Assembly (NCBI GenBank): GCA_029204225.1
Contig: CM055102.1
Span: forward strand, 27,010,922-27,074,921
DNA: 64,000 nucleotides
Direction of reading: 5' to 3'
DNA from: Diphasiastrum complanatum
Taxonomy: Eukaryota > Streptophyta > Lycopodiopsida > Lycopodiales > Lycopodiaceae
The notes under the pieces were generated by a model. It had not been told where the DNA came from, did no database searches, and saw nothing but the letters and a program-made list of their open reading frames with translations. A program made the position numbers and the translations under genes. This document shows positions 57,753 through 64,000 of this stretch, in pieces. The stretch's first letter is position 1. Every line of letters begins with the position of its first letter.

Positions 57753-57849
57753 GGTTAAGTATGGTAGGATAAGAGTAGAGGTTAGGTTAGTCTGTAGATT
57801 TTAGGATTATTGTCGGAGATTATGTTTGGAGTTTTACAGCGTGTCTTTA

Positions 57850-58098
57850 TGTATGTATGTTTGTATATGTATGCATGTATGTGTATGTATGTATGTGTAA
57901 ATGTGCTTTTGTATATGTGTGTGTGTATTTGTGTACATGTATGTATGTGTATCTTCTATACATGTATCTATATGTATGTGTATATCTATATATGTATGTG
58001 TATGGGTGTGTAGGTGTATGTGTATGTGTATGTGTATGTATGGGTGTGTATATGTATGTATGCATGTATGTATGGGTGTGTATGTATGTATGTATGTA
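57850..58098. repeat. (TATG/TG)n compound microsatellite
   Basis: About 250 bp of TATG, TG and TA units on the plus strand. All long open frames across it on both strands are Met/Tyr/Cys/Val or Thr/His repeats and are artefacts. Confidence 0.95.
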
Positions 58099-58694
58099 CA
58101 TTCCAATAAACATAAATATTTTTTCTGCAGTTGGTAAATATTATTCTTTGTCTGCTTTGCTACACCTTCCACATGGGAGAATGTAACATTCAAATTTGGA
58201 GAGGCTCTTATTGTTACAAACATTTAGATGTAGGCATCTGCAAGTGTACTCGATCATTTTGGTGAATGCCAAAGTTTAAAAGTTGTGTACAACCGTAGAG
58301 GTTTGCAATGAAAACCGTAAACTAATTAGAGTCTATCCCAATTTGAAGGTTTTGCATCCTCCTAGATGGAAGTTGTAGCATAGCCCGTGTCACACAACAA
58401 ACAAACGCAGTTTGGGAGCAGTCTGCAAGGAAGGTTTGTCGGGATCTATAGGTACACCTTATTTGATGACAAACTCTGAACATTGAATCTAGTCAATAAG
58501 CATGTCAGTTTTTTATGTCAGTAATGTTGGTGAGTCGTTTGTTATCTTGACCAAATACATTGCATAGTTTAGGGTTTATGAATGTAGAGTGATACAATGT
58601 TTTGGTCCTGCATGAATCATTTGTGACAATATTCAATGTTGCTGTTATGATTTGTCTCATCTAATAACAGTTGGCCACCTGTGTGTTTGTGCAG

Positions 58695-58955
58695 ATGGTG
58701 AACTTAATTGTGAATCATCGTCGATTTTTCGTGGAGTTTAGGGAGCTGCTTGGTGATGGAGAGCATATCTTTTGCAACACAGCCATTTGGTTGTTAGAGC
58801 TGTATATTCCTTATTTGATCAGTGAAGAGAGCATCATTGGCGCATATCCACGAAGATTTTGTTTGCTCTTAAATGTAGATTTGCTACCTAGTAATTTAAG
58901 ATATGTTTACAGGAATGGTAGCACTATTAGTGTGTTTGCCTTAAGGCAATGTTAG
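58695..58955 (+). CDS. Short hypothetical open frame
   Basis: ATG 58695 follows a splice-acceptor-like TTTGTGCAG. It encodes about 86 residues (MVNLIVNHRRFFVEF, LYIPYLISEESIIGAYP) ending at TAG 58955. No family is recognised. It lies between two microsatellite tracts, so it may be an exon of something larger or spurious. Confidence 0.2.
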   Translation: MVNLIVNHRRFFVEFRELLGDGEHIFCNTAIWLLELYIPYLISEESIIGAYPRRFCLLLNVDLLPSNLRYVYRNGSTISVFALRQC

Positions 58956-59221
58956 ATAGCCTGGTGTATAGCTAGGTAATGGTATTAGATTTAAGTAACG
59001 ATATTTTACAATGTTTTGAAATTGATTGGAAACATATATTCGGACTATTTAAAATGTCTCTTAACCAAAAATGTTATCGGATTCTTTCGATGGTTATGGC
59101 TGTCCGATAAAAGTTCAATTTGAATTTCATAGTGTACACGAGTAAATTTGAATACTTTTTGTGTATGATGTATTTCAAAATTTTGTATAATCTATTCTTT
59201 GTCCAAGATTTCAACAAACAA

Positions 59222-59552
59222 AATACACAACTGTACACACACATACACAAATACACTTGCATGCACACACACATGAACATACAATTGTAAATACATTGAA
59301 TATGCACACACATACATATGCATGCATATATACACAAATCAAATTTGCACACACACATACACACATCAAATATATGAATCCCCACACACGCATACATCAC
59401 ATACAAACCTAAAAGAAAACATCCTCACACATGCACACAAACACACATACATACCACATGCATGAACAACATTGAACTAAGGGTCGTCTGTTAGCAGACA
59501 TTTGCAAACACATGCATACAAAATATGCATACACACACACACACACACCTAA

Positions 59553-59612
<60 letters not shown>
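59222..59612. repeat. CA-rich tract followed by (CT)n
   Basis: 59222-59548 is rich in ACAC/CATA units, the opposite strand of the tract at 57850. A (TC)n run of about 28 units covers 59556-59612. Confidence 0.92.
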
Positions 59613-59617
<5 letters not shown>

Positions 59618-59622
59618 GTTCC

Positions 59623-59965
59623 ACTCAAGCCTGCATGGCAGACCTATGTGGCATAGCTTAGTTGGCTTGCCACACAAGCCTATGTCAAGCCTATGTGGCA
59701 GACTGCAACATGCCTGCATGGTAGACACAAGCCTATGTCATGCCTATATGACCTGCCACGCAAGCCTATGATAGGCCTACATGGCTTGCCACATGGCAAG
59801 TGACAAGCCTGTGTGGTTTGTCTCATGACATGCCTATGTGGCTTGCCACGTGGCAACTTGCGAGCCCCATCTCTCTCTCTCTACGTCCACTCAAGCCTAC
59901 ATGGTAGAGTTTGGTTGGCTTGTCACGCAAGCCTATGTTAGAACTACGTTGTTTGTCACATAGGC
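59623..59965. repeat. Degenerate GCCTATGTGG/TTGCCACA repeat field
   Basis: At least eight variants of CAAGCCTATGTGGCTTGCCAC occur in roughly 30-bp spacing, some inverted by virtue of the internal GGCA/TGCC symmetry. Non-coding. On the minus strand a PBS-like GTGGTGTCAGAG lies just beyond it (complement 59985-59996). Confidence 0.7.
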
Positions 59966-60189
59966 CTTGATGAGAAAATCTCTCTACTCTGACACCACTA
60001 TTGAGAGTGATCTCAGTCCCGATAAGGGTGCAGTGGGTATCCAGACACAAATTGTTTTGTCCTCTGGTTCCCTCTGTTGAGATTCTCACGAAAACAAACC
60101 CAAATGAAATTCGATTCTGTCCTCGGGTCTACTTTCCTCTGTGACAGAATCTACAATCCTCCAAGGTGACTTATGCATTCGACAAGATA

Positions 60190-60430
60190 AAATCAGCGAC
60201 CGTAATTTCTATCACTAACATTTTGTTCGTTTCTGATAGGTGTAGTCATGCTTGGGGAAGAAGTAATATAGCTCATTCCGCTGCGCACGAACACGTTCCG
60301 TTCGAGTTCATTTCTCGTTCGAGTTTCGAGTTTGCTTCTTTTCTTTTCGTGTTCGTTTCTTTTCGAGCTATTTATTTATTTTCGTCTCTCACACTCACAC
60401 ACTCTCCTTCTTCCAACATGGTATCAGAGC
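60190..60430 (+). repeat. Family A 5' LTR (right part) and PBS, copy A5
   Basis: From about 60190 the sequence matches the LTR ends at 6585-6839 (CTATCACTAACATTTTGTTCG, TGATAGGTGTAGTCATGCTT). It ends TTCCAACA at 60418, directly followed by TGGTATCAGAGC (60419-60430), the initiator tRNA-Met primer site. The left part of the LTR is missing or replaced. Confidence 0.85.
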
Positions 60431-60573
60431 AATTTTCGTAGCTTGATAAGCTTCCACAGTACAAGACTCTACTAGCCGATAGAGTAATTGTCTTCTTGTT
60501 CTGTAATTTTGTACCAGATTTTCATACTTAAGTCACTGATAATTTTTCCTATCACTTAGACTAATTCTTCCAC

Positions 60574-61726
60574 ATGGATTCCCAAGGGAAAGCCAGTCCT
60601 ATCATGGACAAGCTTGATGGAGCCAATTACCATATGTGGAAATTTAAGATGAAAATTGTACTAATGGCTAAAGAATTGTATGACGTTGTTACAGGTGCAG
60701 AAGGGAAACCCGAAGCAGACGACGCAGCAATCGCTAGATGGAGGCTGAAGGATGGAAAGGCTTTCGCGCTGATCATCCTCAACATCACAGATACCCAGAT
60801 TGGCCATGTATCCGAGGCTCAGACATCGAAAGAAGTCTGGCACATCTTGAACACACTATACGAAGTGCGAGATATAGCATCCAAGCTACATCTAAAGAAG
60901 AAATTTTACTCCCTCAAGATGGCGAATGGTGATTCCTTGCAGAATCACATTAATCAATTCAAGAACCTGCTAAGGCAAATGGCCGATGTCAAATCTATCA
61001 TAGACGATCAAGACGCAGTGATGCAACTGCTTACAAGCTTGCCAAGCTCATACAACAGTTGGGTGATGATCATCACGACTCATTCAAAACTGACTCTTTC
61101 GAGAGTCATTACTATGTTTTTTGCAGGAAGACATGCGGAGGAACGAAGCCTCAAGTTCCTCAACTGATTCTCACACGTTATACACCAACAAGAGCACGCC
61201 TAAGTAGCAGAAGAAGAAAGGCTCGAAGCAATCAAAACCAGACTAGAAACCAACATAGCACAAAGAACAGTCGAATCTGCATACAAAGAAGAAGCTATTC
61301 TGCAGATACTACAAGTGAAACAACCACAAAATTCAAGAATGTCGGATACTGCAAGTGAAGAACAACAGCAAGGGACAGTCGAATCAAGTGGCAAATGCAG
61401 ATGTAGAAGTTACGCAGCCTATTCAAGAAGCAGATCATGATGCCTTCATGACCAGCCATTAAGGAGCATCTAGCAACAGTTCTTGGTTCCTGGATTCCAG
61501 AGCCACTCAGCACATGACCAGTCTCATTGGTTGTTTCGAGTCCTATACACCTTACAATACTCAGAAATATGTTCACCTTGGCGACAATAGCACAGAAGCT
61601 ATTAAAGGTGAAGGTACTGTAAGATTAAGCTTTGCAAATGATCAGTCTAAGCTACTCTCTAAAGTCCTGTATGTACCAAATTTATCTATGAATTTGCTCT
61701 CTGTAATTAGAATCACAGATCTAAGA
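60574..61726 (+). pseudogene. Family A copy A5: gag and protease, truncated
   Basis: The gag is an uninterrupted frame to 61167 (MDSQGKASPIMDKLDG, WKFKMKIVLMAKELYDVV, LHLKKKFYSLKM). Then, after frame changes, a degraded zinc knuckle (CRYYKxNNHKIQEC, second Cys lost), a protease with DSRA instead of the catalytic DSGA, and LGDNSTEAIKGEGTVRL follow. The copy ends at ITDLRL near 61720. The lost catalytic Gly and knuckle Cys make it inactive. No integrase, RT or 3' LTR follows. Confidence 0.9.
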
Positions 61727-63151
61727 CTTTGCGGTTTTAGAAATGGCCGGTAAATATTTTACGGCTTTTCAAAAAAAAATGGCTAGTTGTAAAAAAATAG
61801 CCGGTATGACCGTGCTGAAATCTCATCATGTACTGAGTCCATTTTTACTAATATATGATCACTCAGTATTTTTTTCAGGGAAACCGTGTTCTCGTGGGAG
61901 CCCTAGTCATGAATGCCGAAAAAGTCAACCATAGAAGAAAAAACCGAGAAAGAAAAGTTTCGGGTAAAAACAAGACTGAGAAATATGGATACAGTGTCAA
62001 GGAGTCACAAAAATCCTAACGGCAAATTTTGGGCAATTTACGGGCAATTATCGAAATGTGCGGGCCAAGTGGTTACCCAACATGCCAAAAATCTAGACAA
62101 ATGAGCAGTAGGCGCACGGCCCTTAAAAAATTGAAGAAAGACCCGAAAACATAGGTACCCAAAGAAAAACGAAGGCCGCCTACTAAAAATAAGGGTTGAA
62201 AAAGGGCCTCACCCAAAATTTGGATAATAAATGCCAAACACCTTGGAGGCTATAAAATTGGGAGGTACACCCACTAGCCATTGACATTTTGGGCTTCTAG
62301 GGTGTACAAAAGGGGAAACTTGAATGGCCTCCCTAGCCTTTGACAAAAATGGCATCTTGGCTAGTTTTGGAAGAGAGCCTTGAATGCACAACTCCCCCAT
62401 TCTCTTATGGAGGCCACTAGGTGTACTATCTAATGGGTTGGGGACAAATGGCAAAGAGGGCTTGAAGGGCATGGAAATTGGCAAAGCCTCATTTTGAAGG
62501 GGACACTTGCGATTTACTATAAAAGGAGGCCACTCTTTGTGTTAAGATATAGTTGGATGATGATGTGATAGTTTGATGTGAGTTGGATAATGAGATGATA
62601 TTGATATTTGCTAAGCTGAGAGTGAGAAGTCATTTGAGTTGGAAGTCATGTTGGTTGAGAGTCTTTTGGAGTGTGAGTTTGTTTGTTTGAGGGAACTTGT
62701 GGTTTAGTTCCATTTTGTGTCTAATATTGCTCAAGGTTAGTATTACTTTGGTGTTAGTTACTTTGCTTGCTTGCATGTTAGATGTGTGGTGAGTGACTTT
62801 GTGGTTGGAGTGTGTTGTCTTGTGTTGGTTAATTTCCTTGTGGTGCCATGAATACTAGCATGCAATTCTAGTTGGTGATTGTGGAATGATTGCATATTGG
62901 GAAAAGTTTGGGTGAGGTTTGCTTGTGGCTTGTGATGTGTTTATTTTTACTAGCATGCATACTCCTTGGTTGTGATAGTGTAACTCTCTGGACTGCTTTG
63001 TTGGTCATACTGTGGAATGGTTGATGCCTTGTTAGTAGGTTATGGAGTGTGTTTTTGAGTGTTTGATTGCTTGTTGAGGTTGCATGATGAAGCAAAATGG
63101 ATTGAGATAGGGTTAGTCTTTGAGTGATTGGTTATCGACTGCCTTGTGTAA
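61727..63151. other. Unassigned non-coding sequence
   Basis: 61740-62160 holds short AT/GC-alternating motifs (CCGGTAAATATTTTACGG palindrome near 61745-61762) of unknown origin. 62200-63151 has no coding signal but a TATA-like CTATAAAAGG at 62518-62527 followed by GT-rich sequence, which would fit the U3/R part of an LTR. No partner LTR is seen. Confidence 0.35.
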
Positions 63152-64000
63152 TTGCTTGTGTTGGTGGATGGAGAGGAGGTCTGTGTGCTGATTGAGAGTG
63201 TTGATGAGCTGTTGGGGTGAATGCGAATGTGTTTGTTTTTACTTTTGGTTCATTCCATGTGAGGGATGCATGTGTGACGGGTAATGCCATTGTTGCGTAG
63301 AATTGAATGAATTGAATGCTTGTTGCATGGCAAAGCGCAAGCGAAGTTGTTCACATTTTATGGCCATACCAACGTCTGATGGCCCTACCTACTTGTCTAT
63401 GAGTCTCTCTATACCCTCGTTGGACCTGTGGGGAGTTTGAAACAGCTCGTTGTAGTTGTCTACAGTCATGCTCACCCTGCCACAATCCGTTGGAGCCTGC
63501 TTACCTCTGTCTGCGGCATCCAACAACTCACTACGATTTTTTGAGGGCTGTACCAGCCTGTGACAGCCTGCCTACACCTTCTGTGGGTGGTTTTCCATCA
63601 GAGATCAGACCTACCAGTGAGCTACGAGCTATTTCAGGCCTACTCACGATACCTACGGCCTGTTCCACTCATTTGCAACCTGCCTATGGGCTGTTTTCAC
63701 ATTTTCAAGTCTGAAAAACAAGCTCGATTTATGCCTGCAGCCTATTGAAGGCCTACACTTGCCTGCCTGTGTAAAAATCAGACTCTGTTAGTTGCCTGTG
63801 TTGGTGGATGGAGAGGAGGTCTGTGTGCTGATTGAGAGTGTTGATGAGCTGTTGGGGTGAATGCGAATGTGTTTGTTTTTACTTTTGGTTCATTCCGTGT
63901 GAGGGATGCATGTGTGACGGGTAATGCCATTGTTGCGTAGAATTGAATGAATTGAATGCTTGTTGCATGGCAAAGCGCAAGCGAAGTTGTTCACATTTTA
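63152..64000. repeat. Direct repeat with 640-bp spacing, running off the window
   Basis: 63152-63360 recurs at 63792-64000 with two differences by eye (GCTTG/GCCTG and CCATG/CCGTG). The second copy is cut by the window end. The 431 bp between (63361-63791) contain repeated CCTGCCTAC/CAGCCTG-type motifs and no clear gene. It could be a 640-bp tandem unit or part of a larger array. Confidence 0.85.

Noticed and set aside
57810-58223. Long open frames on both strands
   Set aside because: They are produced by the TATG/TG microsatellite; composition is limited to Met/Tyr/Val/Cys or Thr/His.
59409-59624. Glu-Arg repeat open frame
   Set aside because: Translation of the second (CT)n tract.
59985-59996. 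Minus-strand GTGGTGTCAGAG as a primer-binding site
   Set aside because: The match to the initiator-Met site is imperfect and no LTR ends could be identified next to it.

Overview
The window is land-plant nuclear DNA. It shows one intron-containing receptor-like kinase gene, tRNA-iMet-primed Ty1/copia retrotransposons, Ty3-type fragments, a hAT-like element and long plant microsatellites. I see no bacterial or organellar genes. The long AT-rich introns (up to about 3.5 kb), the density of nested retrotransposons and a LINE fragment with an N-terminal zinc finger fit a large-genome vascular plant. I lean towards a fern or another seed-free lineage, but that is inference and the window does not prove it.

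Layout. 1-3.1 kb: mostly non-coding, with a possible exon tail at the left edge, a (TC)n tract and a 45-bp tandem duplication. 3.15-3.6 kb: a broken Ty3/gypsy integrase. 3.64-10.4 kb: four pieces of one copia family (called A here) in alternating orientation, one with a PPT and a complete 3' LTR. 10.4-17.3 kb: two truncated head-to-tail copies of a second copia family (B1, B2), the latter with a 3' LTR. 17.5-21.5 kb: a rearranged copia (E) with an internal inversion, a solo LTR landed in its RT with a perfect TSD, and the 5' LTR of another element (F). 22-24.36 kb: low-coding sequence and a LINE N-terminal fragment. 24.36-29.63 kb: a nearly complete minus-strand copia (C) with one frameshift and one nonsense codon. 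29.8-31.0 kb: a Ty3-type gag fused to a Ty1-type RNase H tail and LTR. 31.0-33.3 kb: decayed copia and an F LTR fragment. 34.99-35.75 kb: a hAT-like non-autonomous transposon with a perfect 8-bp TSD.

36.17-44.31 kb (minus strand) is the only convincing host gene: seven exons that splice in phase to a 544-residue membrane-anchored kinase of the CRCK / RLCK-IV type. All kinase motifs are present. A small MITE-like element sits in intron 3.

45-57.75 kb is a nested structure. An old Ty3-type element (LTR end, decayed tRNA-Asp-like PBS, gag start, retropepsin) was hit by a very young copia (B3, 46,984-53,141; LTRs differ at 3 of 682 positions; TSD GCTCC). It was also hit by a 3.4-kb non-autonomous LTR element (D, 53,635-57,054). 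The interior of D is not gag-pol but a decayed, unrecognised coding region. D shares LTR ends, PBS and PPT with the coding-competent-looking family C, so C-type proteins may have mobilised it. 57.8-64 kb: TG/CA/CT microsatellites, a degenerate 'gcctatgtgg' repeat field, a truncated family A copy with LTR-PBS-gag-protease, and a direct repeat with 640-bp spacing running off the right edge.

The strongest candidates for something undescribed are element D with its unknown cargo, the hAT-like element with GC-rich subterminal repeats, and the Ty3-gag/Ty1-RNase H chimera.
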